Part shown: positions 7,349-14,735 of the stretch, piece after piece
Position numbering within the stretch: position 1 is the first letter of the stretch
Layout: every line of letters begins with the position of its first letter
Assembly (NCBI GenBank): GCA_003486385.1
Contig: DNFT01000020.1
Coordinates: 1 to 20,550, forward strand
Reading direction: 5' to 3'
DNA length: 20,550 bases
Source: Eubacterium sp.
GTDB lineage: Bacteria; Bacillota; Clostridia; Lachnospirales; Lachnospiraceae
Program-made: the position numbers and the translations under genes
The notes under the pieces: model-generated
Seen by the model: only the letters and a program-made list of their open reading frames with translations
The model's database searches: none
What the model was told of the DNA's origin: nothing

Positions 7349-8389
7349 ATGGTGAAGGTTGGTATTATCGGTTCTACAGGTTATGCGGGAAATGAACTCG
7401 TAAGGCTGCTGCTTGGACACAAGGATGTCCGGATTGTATGGTATGGCTCGAGAAGCTATATAGATAAGAAGTATTCACAGGTTTATCAGAACATGTTTAA
7501 GCTTGTCGATGATGTATGCCGGGATGACAATATGGAAGAGTTAGCTTCACAGGTTGATGTGATATTCACGGCTACACCTCAGGGATTATGCGCCTCCCTT
7601 GTGAATGATGATATTTTGTCTAAGGTAAAGGTAATAGATTTAAGTGCTGATTTCAGACTGAAGGACGTCAAGGTGTATGAGGAATGGTATAAGCTTGAAC
7701 ATGCGGCACCACAGTATATAGCTGAGGCTGTGTACGGACTGTGTGAGCTGAATCGTGACAGGATAAAGGATACGAGGATTCTTGCAAATCCGGGCTGTTA
7801 TACAACCTGTTCAATTTTAACAATATATCCGCTTGTGAAGGAAGGGCTTATAAAGCCACAGTCCATCATAATTGACGCCAAGTCAGGAACCTCAGGCGCG
7901 GGCAGAGGCGCCAAGGTAGCCAATCTGTACTGTGAGGTTAATGAGAGCATTAAGGCTTACGGTGTCGGGACACATAGACATACACCGGAGATTGAAGAGC
8001 AGCTTTCTTATGCGGCAGGTGAGGAGGTTAAGCTTATTTTCACACCACATCTTGTTCCGATGAACAGGGGAATACTGGTGACTGCATACGCTGATTTGAA
8101 GGATGGGGTCACAGATGAGATGATACGCAGTGCTTATGAGAAGCATTATGCAGATGAATACTTTATAAGGCTGCTTGACAAGGATGTATATCCGGAGACA
8201 CGCTGGGTTGAGGGAAGTAACTTTGTGGATATCGGCTATAAGGTTGAACCGCGTACAGGCCGTGTGATTATGATGGGAGCTATAGATAATCTTGTTAAGG
8301 GTGCTGCAGGACAGGCAATACAGAATATGAACATAATGTTCGGCTTCGATGAGAAGGAAGGGCTTATGGGAGCACCGGTGTTCCCATAG
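7349..8389 (+). CDS. argC: N-acetyl-gamma-glutamyl-phosphate reductase
   Basis: ArgC reduces N-acetylglutamyl phosphate to the semialdehyde with NADPH, the third step of ornithine synthesis. The 346-residue product starts MVKVGIIGSTGYAGNELVRLL, the Rossmann nucleotide-binding motif typical of the family, and carries the active-site NPGCYTT with Cys150 and the conserved THRHTPE (about 208-214). I chose the ATG at 7349: AGGAG ends 9 bases before it, whereas an in-frame ATG at 7340 would touch the ribosome site directly. It leads the argC-argJ-argB-argD operon behind a long, structured leader. A 121-base gap before argJ shows no terminator. Confidence 0.96.
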   Translation: MVKVGIIGSTGYAGNELVRLLLGHKDVRIVWYGSRSYIDKKYSQVYQNMFKLVDDVCRDDNMEELASQVDVIFTATPQGLCASLVNDDILSKVKVIDLSADFRLKDVKVYEEWYKLEHAAPQYIAEAVYGLCELNRDRIKDTRILANPGCYTTCSILTIYPLVKEGLIKPQSIIIDAKSGTSGAGRGAKVANLYCEVNESIKAYGVGTHRHTPEIEEQLSYAAGEEVKLIFTPHLVPMNRGILVTAYADLKDGVTDEMIRSAYEKHYADEYFIRLLDKDVYPETRWVEGSNFVDIGYKVEPRTGRVIMMGAIDNLVKGAAGQAIQNMNIMFGFDEKEGLMGAPVFP

Positions 8390-8510
8390 CAGCATAATGC
8401 TTCAGGCCTGCGGGGCTGCTTTACGGCGGAAAAATTCCCGGATATCAAATGAGGGCAGGAATGTCTTTTGACCCTCAATACCATAAATATAGAATCAGGA
8501 GGATAAGTAT

Positions 8511-9737
8511 ATGAAGTGCATTGAAGGCGGCGTATGTGCTGCGAAGGGTTTTAAGGCGACAGGTCTTAATGCCGGAATTAAGAATAATGTCAAGAAGGAT
8601 ATGGCACTTGTATTTTCAGAGGCACCTTGTGTCAAGGCGGGAACTTTTACAACCAATAGAGTGTGTGCGGCTCCGGTAAAGTGGGACAAGAAGGTTGTGT
8701 TCGAGTCTGAGAGTGCACAGGCAATCGTGGTGAACAGCGGTATCGCGAATGCCTGTACAGGTGATGAAGGCTATGAGAAGTGCCGCCTGATGGCAGCGCA
8801 GACAGCGGCGGAGCTTGGAATAAGTGAGGACGCTGTGCTTGTTGCGAGCACGGGAGTTATCGGAAAGCAGCTTCCTATGGATATTATAGGAAATGGAATA
8901 AAGCAGCTTCCGGGACAGCTTGGGGCGGCAGCGGCAGATGCAGCACTGGCTGCGGAGGCTATTATGACAACGGATACTAAGTCAAAGCAGGCTGCCGTTG
9001 AGTTTGAGGTGGATGGTGTTCCTGTACATATAGGCGGAATGTGTAAGGGCTCAGGAATGATACATCCGAATATGGCGACAATGCTCTGCTTTATCACCTC
9101 GGATGCGGCTGTTGATGAGAAGCTTTTACAGACGATGCTGCGCTCAATAGTTGATGATACCTTTAACATGATTTCGGTTGACGGAGATACATCGACCAAC
9201 GATTCGGTTCTCCTTATTGCAAATGGAATGGCGGGTAATAGGAAAATCGAGAATGAGAGCAGCACAGGATATAAAGAGTTTTACGATGCGCTTTTCTACA
9301 TCCTGTGTGAGCTTTCAAAGAAGATAGCGGGTGACGGAGAGGGAGCTACCTGTCTTTTTGAGGTGCAGATGAAGAATGTAAAGACCAAGGCAGACGCGAA
9401 GGTGCTTGCAAAGTCTGTCATCACCTCCAGTCTTACCAAGGCTGCAATCTACGGACATGATGCGAACTGGGGGAGAATACTCTGCGCAATGGGCTATTCG
9501 GGTGTTGATTTTGACCCGGAGAAGGTTGATATATGGTTCAAGAGTGAGGCAGGAGAGTTAAAAATCGTTGAGAACGGCAAGGCAACGGATTACAGCGAGG
9601 AGAAGGCAACCGAGATTCTTTCCAAGGAGCATGTAATCGCAATCGCCGATGTAAAGCAGGGAACTGAGTCGGCAACAGCTTACGGCTGCGACCTCACACA
9701 TGAATATGTGTCAATAAATGCTGATTACAGAAGCTGA
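8511..9737 (+). CDS. argJ: Bifunctional ornithine acetyltransferase / N-acetylglutamate synthase
   Basis: ArgJ moves the acetyl group from N-acetylornithine to glutamate, closing the acetyl cycle; many family members can also use acetyl-CoA. The 408-residue protein has normal length. The self-cleavage site lies in KGSGMIHPNMATMLCF (179-194): cleavage is expected between Ala189 and Thr190, with Thr190 becoming the nucleophile at the N-terminus of the beta subunit. The conserved STGVIG (113-118) is also present. AGGAGG (8497-8502) lies 8 bases before the ATG. With argJ present, no separate argA or argE is required for the cycle. Whether it is mono- or bifunctional cannot be told from sequence alone. 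Confidence 0.96.
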   Translation: MKCIEGGVCAAKGFKATGLNAGIKNNVKKDMALVFSEAPCVKAGTFTTNRVCAAPVKWDKKVVFESESAQAIVVNSGIANACTGDEGYEKCRLMAAQTAAELGISEDAVLVASTGVIGKQLPMDIIGNGIKQLPGQLGAAAADAALAAEAIMTTDTKSKQAAVEFEVDGVPVHIGGMCKGSGMIHPNMATMLCFITSDAAVDEKLLQTMLRSIVDDTFNMISVDGDTSTNDSVLLIANGMAGNRKIENESSTGYKEFYDALFYILCELSKKIAGDGEGATCLFEVQMKNVKTKADAKVLAKSVITSSLTKAAIYGHDANWGRILCAMGYSGVDFDPEKVDIWFKSEAGELKIVENGKATDYSEEKATEILSKEHVIAIADVKQGTESATAYGCDLTHEYVSINADYRS

Positions 9738-9783
9738 ACAGTTGACGAAGCTATTCATAAAAAACTGAATTGGGAGATTGAAA

Positions 9784-10689
9784 ATGCGTAATTATGACAA
9801 TGAGATGGCAAAGGCTAATGTCCTCATAGAGGCATTGCCTTATATTCAGAAATTTAACCGCAAGGTTATTGTGGTAAAATACGGTGGAAGTGCTATGGTT
9901 GATGAGGAGCTTAAAAAGAAGGTCATTGAGGATGTGGTTCTTTTAAAGCTTGTCGGTTTCAAGCCGATTATCGTACATGGCGGAGGTAAGGAGATAAGCC
10001 GCTGGGTTGCCAAATCCGGCATGGAGCCGAAGTTCGTGAACGGACTCAGGGTTACGGATGAGCCGACGATGGAGATTGCCGAGATGGTATTAAACAGAGT
10101 CAATAAGAGCCTTGTCAACCTAGTCGAGCAGCTTGGCGTGAAGGCTGCGGGAATAAGCGGAAAGGACGGAGCCACAATCCATGTGAGCAGGAAGCTGTCG
10201 GGCGGACAGGACATCGGCTTTGTCGGCGAGGTAACTAAGGTTGACCCATCGCTTATAAATACGCTCCTTGAAAATGATTTTATCCCGATTATATGTCCTA
10301 TAGGAATTGATGATGACTATAATACCTACAATATCAATGCGGATGATGCGGCATGTGCCATAGCTAAGGCAGTAAAGGCTGAGAAGTTAGCTTTCCTCAC
10401 AGATATTGAAGGTGTGAGAAGAATTGCAGATGACCCTGAGTCACTTATTTCAGAGCTTAGCCTTACAGAGGCCGAAGAGCTTATAGGGAATGGAAATATC
10501 GGCGGAGGTATGCTTCCTAAGCTCAATAACTGCATTGATGCGATTGAGAATGGTGTATCAAGGGTACATATCATGGACGGACGTATTCCGCATTGCCTGC
10601 TTCTTGAGATTTTCACGGACAAGGGTGTTGGAACGGCAATAATAGACAGAAATGCAGAGAGGTTTTATGATGGAGACAAAGACAAATAA
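9784..10689 (+). CDS. argB: Acetylglutamate kinase
   Basis: ArgB phosphorylates N-acetylglutamate with ATP, the committed step. The 301-residue product has the amino-acid-kinase motifs VVKYGGSAM (30-38, with Lys32), VHGGG (64-68), GLRVTD near Arg89, and YNINADDAA (182-190). An N-terminal helix of about 25 residues before the first strand (ANVLIEALPYIQKF) and a C-terminal LLLEIFTDKGVGT segment resemble the arginine-inhibited hexameric kinases, so feedback inhibition by arginine is likely though not proven here. The ATG at 9784 has GGGAG 7 bases upstream; an in-frame TTG at 9778 is too close to that site to be the start. It overlaps argD. Confidence 0.96.
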   Translation: MRNYDNEMAKANVLIEALPYIQKFNRKVIVVKYGGSAMVDEELKKKVIEDVVLLKLVGFKPIIVHGGGKEISRWVAKSGMEPKFVNGLRVTDEPTMEIAEMVLNRVNKSLVNLVEQLGVKAAGISGKDGATIHVSRKLSGGQDIGFVGEVTKVDPSLINTLLENDFIPIICPIGIDDDYNTYNINADDAACAIAKAVKAEKLAFLTDIEGVRRIADDPESLISELSLTEAEELIGNGNIGGGMLPKLNNCIDAIENGVSRVHIMDGRIPHCLLLEIFTDKGVGTAIIDRNAERFYDGDKDK

Positions 10690-11863
10690 TATTATAAACA
10701 AAGCCGAAGAGAATCTTATCCATACATACAACAGGGCTGATTTGGTGCTTGACCACGGTGACGGAGTGTATCTGTATGATGTGGAGGGAAATAAGTACCT
10801 TGATTTCGCGGCAGGTATAGCCGTATATGCACTTGGTTATAATTATAAGGATTATAATGAGGCACTTAAGGCACAGATTGATAAGGTTGTGCACATTTCC
10901 AACCTTTACTACAGTGAACCGCTTGCTGAAGCCGCACAGAAGCTTGTCAGGGCAACGGGGCTTAGCAAGGCATTCTTTACCAACAGCGGAACGGAGGCTG
11001 TAGAGGGGGCGTTAAAGCTTGCAAAAAAATACGCATATCTTCGTGACAACTGTACGGACCATGAGATAATTGCCATGGAGCATTCGTTCCACGGAAGGAG
11101 CATGGGAGCACTGTCTGTGACCGGAAATGCGCATTACAGGGAGGCGTTCGGACCTCTTATTCCGGGAATACGTTTCGCTGAGTACAATAATCTTGAGAGC
11201 GTGAAGGCTCTTGTGAATAAAAAGACCTGTGCGATAATATGTGAGACTGTTCAGGGTGAAGGCGGAATTTTTCCTGCCGATAAGGAATTTCTGGAGGGAC
11301 TTAGAAAGCTGTGCGATGAGAATGACATGCTTCTCATACTTGACGAGATTCAGTGCGGCATGGGAAGAACAGGCTCAATGTTCGCATACCAGCAGTACGG
11401 TGTTATGCCGGATGTGGTGACATCTGCCAAGGCGTTAGGCTGCGGAATACCTGTAGGAGCGTTTGTGGCAGGAAGCAAATGCGATAAGGTTTTAGTTCCC
11501 GGTGATCATGGAACAACCTACGGTGGAAACCCTCTTGCAACTGCTGCTGCGTCAAAGGTATTTGACTTATTTGCGGAAAATGATATTATAGGACATGTGA
11601 ATGAGGTGGCACCTTATCTTATGGAAAGGCTTAAGGACTTTGCCGGCAGGCACAGCAGTGTCAAGGCGGTAAGAGGGCTTGGTCTTATGTGCGGTATGCA
11701 GTTTAAGGATGAACTTCCGGTTGGAAATGTTGTAAGGGCTGCGAGAGAGCATGGGCTTATAGTTATCAGTGCGGGACTTAATACTCTCAGATTTGTACCG
11801 CCGCTTATTATTACTAAGCAGAATGTGGATGAGATGATTGATATTCTGGAGAAATGTGTATAA
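10670..11863 (+). CDS. argD: Acetylornithine aminotransferase
   Basis: ArgD converts N-acetylglutamate semialdehyde to N-acetylornithine using glutamate and pyridoxal phosphate. It is a class-III aminotransferase of about 397 residues with the cofactor phosphate-binding TNSGTEAVEGA, the LILDEIQCGMGRTG stretch containing the cofactor-contacting Asp, and the Schiff-base Lys254 in TSAKALGCGIPVGAF. Tandem ATGs at 10667 and 10670 follow AGAGAGG; I prefer 10670 (7-base gap), giving METKTNN. A further in-frame ATG at 10652 lies before that site. The start lies inside the end of argB (20-base overlap), so the two are probably translationally coupled. No terminator follows, and the next gene begins 40 bases downstream. 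Confidence 0.95.
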   Translation: METKTNNIINKAEENLIHTYNRADLVLDHGDGVYLYDVEGNKYLDFAAGIAVYALGYNYKDYNEALKAQIDKVVHISNLYYSEPLAEAAQKLVRATGLSKAFFTNSGTEAVEGALKLAKKYAYLRDNCTDHEIIAMEHSFHGRSMGALSVTGNAHYREAFGPLIPGIRFAEYNNLESVKALVNKKTCAIICETVQGEGGIFPADKEFLEGLRKLCDENDMLLILDEIQCGMGRTGSMFAYQQYGVMPDVVTSAKALGCGIPVGAFVAGSKCDKVLVPGDHGTTYGGNPLATAAASKVFDLFAENDIIGHVNEVAPYLMERLKDFAGRHSSVKAVRGLGLMCGMQFKDELPVGNVVRAAREHGLIVISAGLNTLRFVPPLIITKQNVDEMIDILEKCV

Positions 11864-11903
11864 GACCGCCTCATAGTAATAATTGAAAGGTTATATTTTA
11901 TAT

Positions 11904-13211
11904 ATGAGATCAGGTTCTGTTTTAAAAAGATTTATAGGTGCAGCTATGTGTGGAGCACTTGTTATGGCAGGTATATCCGGCTGCAGGATTCAGTATGTCG
12001 AGGATGAGACAGCATCGGATGAGACAACTGCCGGGAGTATGGAGGAGGACAGGCAGGTTGACATCAATTTATGGTACAGCGATGAGATATATTCGGATTA
12101 TCTGAGTATGTGTGCCGCACAGTATGAGAATGCCAATAAAAATGTCCATATCAATATTGAATATATACCTGAGACAGATTATATGTCCACACTTACCTCA
12201 GAAGCGGTAAAACCGGGAAAGGTGGATTTGTACCTGGTTGACAATGACAATTTAGAGCAGGTAAAGCTTGCCGGTATTGCCTCCGAAAACCGTCTTACGG
12301 ACATATATAATGTGTATAACTATAGTCAGACTGCGCTCAATGCCTGCACATATAATGATAAGCTTATCGCATATCCATTAAGCTATGATACGAGCTTTCT
12401 TATCTATAACAGGGATTATGTGCAGGATGCCGATATGAGTAATTTTGAGGCAATCAAGCTTTTTGCGGAAAATCTTGAGGTTCCGGCAGGCAGCAGCATA
12501 AGTTCTGTTTTTACATGTGACCTTAAGGATATTTTTTATAATTATGGATATCTGGGAGCGTACCTTGATATAGGCGGAAAAGCTGGAGACGACAAGACAA
12601 ATATATTCAATATTACAACCGACCTCACAAAAGCGGCGGAATTATATAAGCAGCTTATTGAATATTTTTACATTGATATTAACAGTGTGGACTACTATTC
12701 ATGTATCAATGATTTTGAACAGGGTTCCATTGTGTTCACCATCGGCGATGTACAGATGTATCAGAGGGCGAAGGTTCAGGATGGGTTAAATGTCGGAGTG
12801 GCAGCTTTCCCGGATATGAGTGAAGAGGTAAAGAGTGCACCGCTGTCTGTTACAACTGTGGTGGCGGTCAATCCTTTTTCTGATGATATAGCGGTTGTGG
12901 AGAGCTTTGCAAAGTTCCTCACATATACCGGTGCAGAGAGATTATATGAGACAGCGGGTGTGTCTTCATGCAGGAGAATAGACAATGAGGACGAGAATCT
13001 TGACAGGATATACGAATCCTATGACAAGTCTGTTCCTAAGCTTAAGCTTATGTACAGCGATGAATTTTATGCGCTGCTTGAAATTACAATGCACCAGCTT
13101 GCGGAAGGGACAGGGGATGTGCAGAGCCTTTCTAATGTGCGCGATTACCTTTATAAGAACTGGCAGTCTGACGGCGGAACAGATAGTGAGTCCGGCAGTG
13201 AAGAACAATAG
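11904..13211 (+). CDS. Extracellular solute-binding lipoprotein (ABC-type family 1, orphan)
   Basis: The 435-residue protein has a lipoprotein signal peptide: a basic start, a hydrophobic core and a lipobox ISGC with the lipidated Cys27. An acidic Asp/Glu/Thr linker follows, then a periplasmic-binding-protein-like domain (INLWYSDEIYSDYLSMCAAQYE onset; PLSYDTSFLIYNRDYV; later QGSIVFTIGDVQMYQ) typical of sugar or oligomer binding proteins. It would sit on the outer face of the membrane. No permease or ATPase genes are next to it, so its transporter and ligand are unknown. It starts 40 bases after argD without an intervening terminator and ends at a strong one, so it may be the last gene of the arginine operon. 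The ATG at 11904 has only GAAAGG, 13 bases away; an in-frame TTG at 11883 lacks a site. Confidence 0.8.
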   Translation: MRSGSVLKRFIGAAMCGALVMAGISGCRIQYVEDETASDETTAGSMEEDRQVDINLWYSDEIYSDYLSMCAAQYENANKNVHINIEYIPETDYMSTLTSEAVKPGKVDLYLVDNDNLEQVKLAGIASENRLTDIYNVYNYSQTALNACTYNDKLIAYPLSYDTSFLIYNRDYVQDADMSNFEAIKLFAENLEVPAGSSISSVFTCDLKDIFYNYGYLGAYLDIGGKAGDDKTNIFNITTDLTKAAELYKQLIEYFYIDINSVDYYSCINDFEQGSIVFTIGDVQMYQRAKVQDGLNVGVAAFPDMSEEVKSAPLSVTTVVAVNPFSDDIAVVESFAKFLTYTGAERLYETAGVSSCRRIDNEDENLDRIYESYDKSVPKLKLMYSDEFYALLEITMHQLAEGTGDVQSLSNVRDYLYKNWQSDGGTDSESGSEEQ

Positions 13212-13236
13212 ATGAAAAATAGAGTTGGAAATGTTG

Positions 13237-13265
13237 AAAACCCGGTTGCAATAGCCGGGTTTTTT
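13237..13265 (+). terminator. Strong intrinsic terminator after the solute-binding lipoprotein gene
   Basis: AACCCGG (13239-13245) pairs with CCGGGTT (13255-13261) around a 9-base loop, and the right arm runs into six Ts (13260-13265). The As before the left arm extend the stem against the T-run. It lies 26 bases after the stop codon. Confidence 0.9.
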
Positions 13266-13274
13266 GGTTACAAT
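13246..13274 (+). promoter_or_regulatory. Predicted promoter of the comEA-comEC operon, overlapping the upstream terminator
   Basis: TTGCAA (13246-13251) and TACAAT (13269-13274) are separated by 17 bases, a good vegetative promoter. The -35 box lies in the loop of the preceding terminator and the spacer contains its 3' arm and T-run. The predicted start is near 13281, about 55 bases before comEA. It is the only good promoter I find for the five genes that follow. Confidence 0.6.
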
Positions 13275-13308
13275 AAAAAGGCAGGTTATCTTTCCTGAAA
13301 TAGAGGGA

Positions 13309-13329
13309 CCTTATGAGACAGACATAAGG
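13309..13329 (+). promoter_or_regulatory. Hairpin occluding the comEA ribosome binding site
   Basis: CCTTATG (13309-13315) and CATAAGG (13323-13329) form a perfect 7-base stem with loop AGACAGA. The 3' arm contains the start of the ribosome site AAGGAG (13326-13331), so folding would partly hide it. The comEA ATG is at 13337. Confidence 0.45.
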
Positions 13330-13336
13330 AGAGAAG

Positions 13337-13981
13337 ATGGCAAAAAAAAGATTTTATAAGGGTTTTATTTATGTGGCAGGTGTGTTTTCTATTGTGGCAT
13401 GTGGCTTTCTATACTCATGTACATCAAAAAAGGGTGAAACCTATACCATAGGGCAGCATACGGAGAGTGAACAGTATGAAGAAGTAACCTCGGCTGGCTC
13501 ATCGGATACTCATGCGGAGGAGACATGTATAGCGGAAACACTTAAGACTATATTCGTATATGTATGTGGAAACGTAGTAAATCCGGGGGTATACGAGGCT
13601 TATGAGGATTCAAGAGTATATGAGCTGATAGATAAGGCGGGCGGTGTCACAGACAACGGCTGTCTTGAGGCTGTGAATCTTGCTGAGCATGTATATGACG
13701 GACAGAAGCTGTATATTCCTGATTACGAGGAGTATGAGGACAAGGGAAGTATTTCATATCAACAGGAAAATTCAGATAATAGAAGTTCAATGGTCAATAT
13801 AAACAGCGCTGATGCGGAAGCTCTGATGACACTTCCGGGGATAGGAAAATCACGCGCAGAGGCAATTATTGATTACCGTAATACCAATGGTTTTTTTACA
13901 TGTATCGAGGATATTATGTGTGTGGGCGGAATCAAGGAGAGTGCTTTTTCCAAAATAAGAGAATACATTTGTGTTAATTAA
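13337..13981 (+). CDS. comEA: ComEA-family DNA-binding protein (SLBB plus helix-hairpin-helix)
   Basis: This 214-residue protein has an N-terminal hydrophobic segment (about 10-28) that anchors it in the membrane. It may even be lipidated, since YSC at 26-28 and VAC at 20-22 look like imperfect lipoboxes. A short acidic Ser/Glu/Thr linker follows, then an SLBB-type domain (about 72-128, starting TIFVYVCGNVVNPGVY) and a double helix-hairpin-helix domain (152-214) with VNINSADAEALMTLPGIG and IEDIMCVGGI. This order is that of ComEA, the outer-surface receptor that binds double-stranded DNA and hands it to ComEC. The SLBB domain and linker are normal for Firmicute versions. AAGGAG lies 5 bases before the ATG, partly inside a hairpin. 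The next gene starts 35 bases after its stop. Confidence 0.92.
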   Translation: MAKKRFYKGFIYVAGVFSIVACGFLYSCTSKKGETYTIGQHTESEQYEEVTSAGSSDTHAEETCIAETLKTIFVYVCGNVVNPGVYEAYEDSRVYELIDKAGGVTDNGCLEAVNLAEHVYDGQKLYIPDYEEYEDKGSISYQQENSDNRSSMVNINSADAEALMTLPGIGKSRAEAIIDYRNTNGFFTCIEDIMCVGGIKESAFSKIREYICVN

Positions 13982-14016
13982 AATACATTGCTTGAAGAGT
14001 GGCTGAAAGGGGAAAA

Positions 14017-14703
14017 ATGGCGGATAAGGTATTGGTAGTCGATGATGAAAAGCTCATTGTAAAGGGGATAAAATACAGCCTGGAGCAGGATGGCATGGAG
14101 GTATCGTGTGCTTATGACGGAAGGGAGGCGTTAGACCTTATAAAGGCTAATAATTACGATATTATTCTGCTTGATGTCATGCTGCCTGAGATGGATGGTT
14201 ATACTGTGTGCCAGCAGGTGAGAGAGTTTTCGGATGTTCCGATTATAATGATAACGGCAAAGAGTGAGGATATGGATAAGATACTTGGTCTTGATTATGG
14301 TGCGGATGATTATATGACCAAGCCGTTTAATATACTTGAGGTAAAGGCACGAATCAAGGCGATTAAGAGAAGAAACAGGCATATTGCCACAGCTGATCCG
14401 TCGACACGTATTGTGGCGGGAAATATGGTCATGGACAGGAATAACAGACATGTGTATATAAAGGGAAAGGAAATCAGTCTTACAACCAAGGAGTATGATG
14501 TCCTTGAGCTTTTAGTGACTAATCCGAATAAGGTATACGGCAGGGAGATGCTTCTGAGCCTTATCTGGGGCTATGACTATCCGGGAGATGCCAGGACAGT
14601 TGATGTGCATATAAGGAGGCTCAGAGAGAAGATTGAGTCTAATCCGAGTGAGCCGGAGTATGTCCACACTAAGTGGGGGATGGGTTATTTCTTTAAGCAG
14701 TGA
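14017..14703 (+). CDS. OmpR/PhoB-family response regulator
   Basis: The 228-residue protein has a receiver domain (1-120) with the acidic pair DD at 9-10, the phospho-acceptor Asp53 in IILLDVMLPEMDGY, Thr at ITAKSED and Lys in MTKPFN. A winged-helix domain (about 128-226) contains LTTKEYDVLELL, ARTVDVHIRRLREKIE and the wing TKWGMGYFF. It resembles WalR/PhoP-type regulators of Firmicutes, but the sequence does not fix the orthologue. I chose ATG 14017, with AAAGGGG just before it, over an in-frame GTG at 13999. It ends 32 bases before the partner kinase's preferred ATG and lies in a co-directional run from comEA to comEC. Confidence 0.93.
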   Translation: MADKVLVVDDEKLIVKGIKYSLEQDGMEVSCAYDGREALDLIKANNYDIILLDVMLPEMDGYTVCQQVREFSDVPIIMITAKSEDMDKILGLDYGADDYMTKPFNILEVKARIKAIKRRNRHIATADPSTRIVAGNMVMDRNNRHVYIKGKEISLTTKEYDVLELLVTNPNKVYGREMLLSLIWGYDYPGDARTVDVHIRRLREKIESNPSEPEYVHTKWGMGYFFKQ

Positions 14704-14735
14704 ATAGAAAACAGTCGCAAATAAAAGGATATGAT

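Noticed and set aside
8390..8510. Possible terminator between argC and argJ
   Set aside because: Only a weak AGCAGC/GCTGCT pairing near 8390-8420 is seen, without a T-run, so argC and argJ are treated as one operon.
8771..9265. 164-residue minus-strand frame opposite argJ, and similar frames opposite argG, the kinase and comEC
   Set aside because: They lie fully opposite strongly supported genes and have no ribosome sites or recognisable domains.
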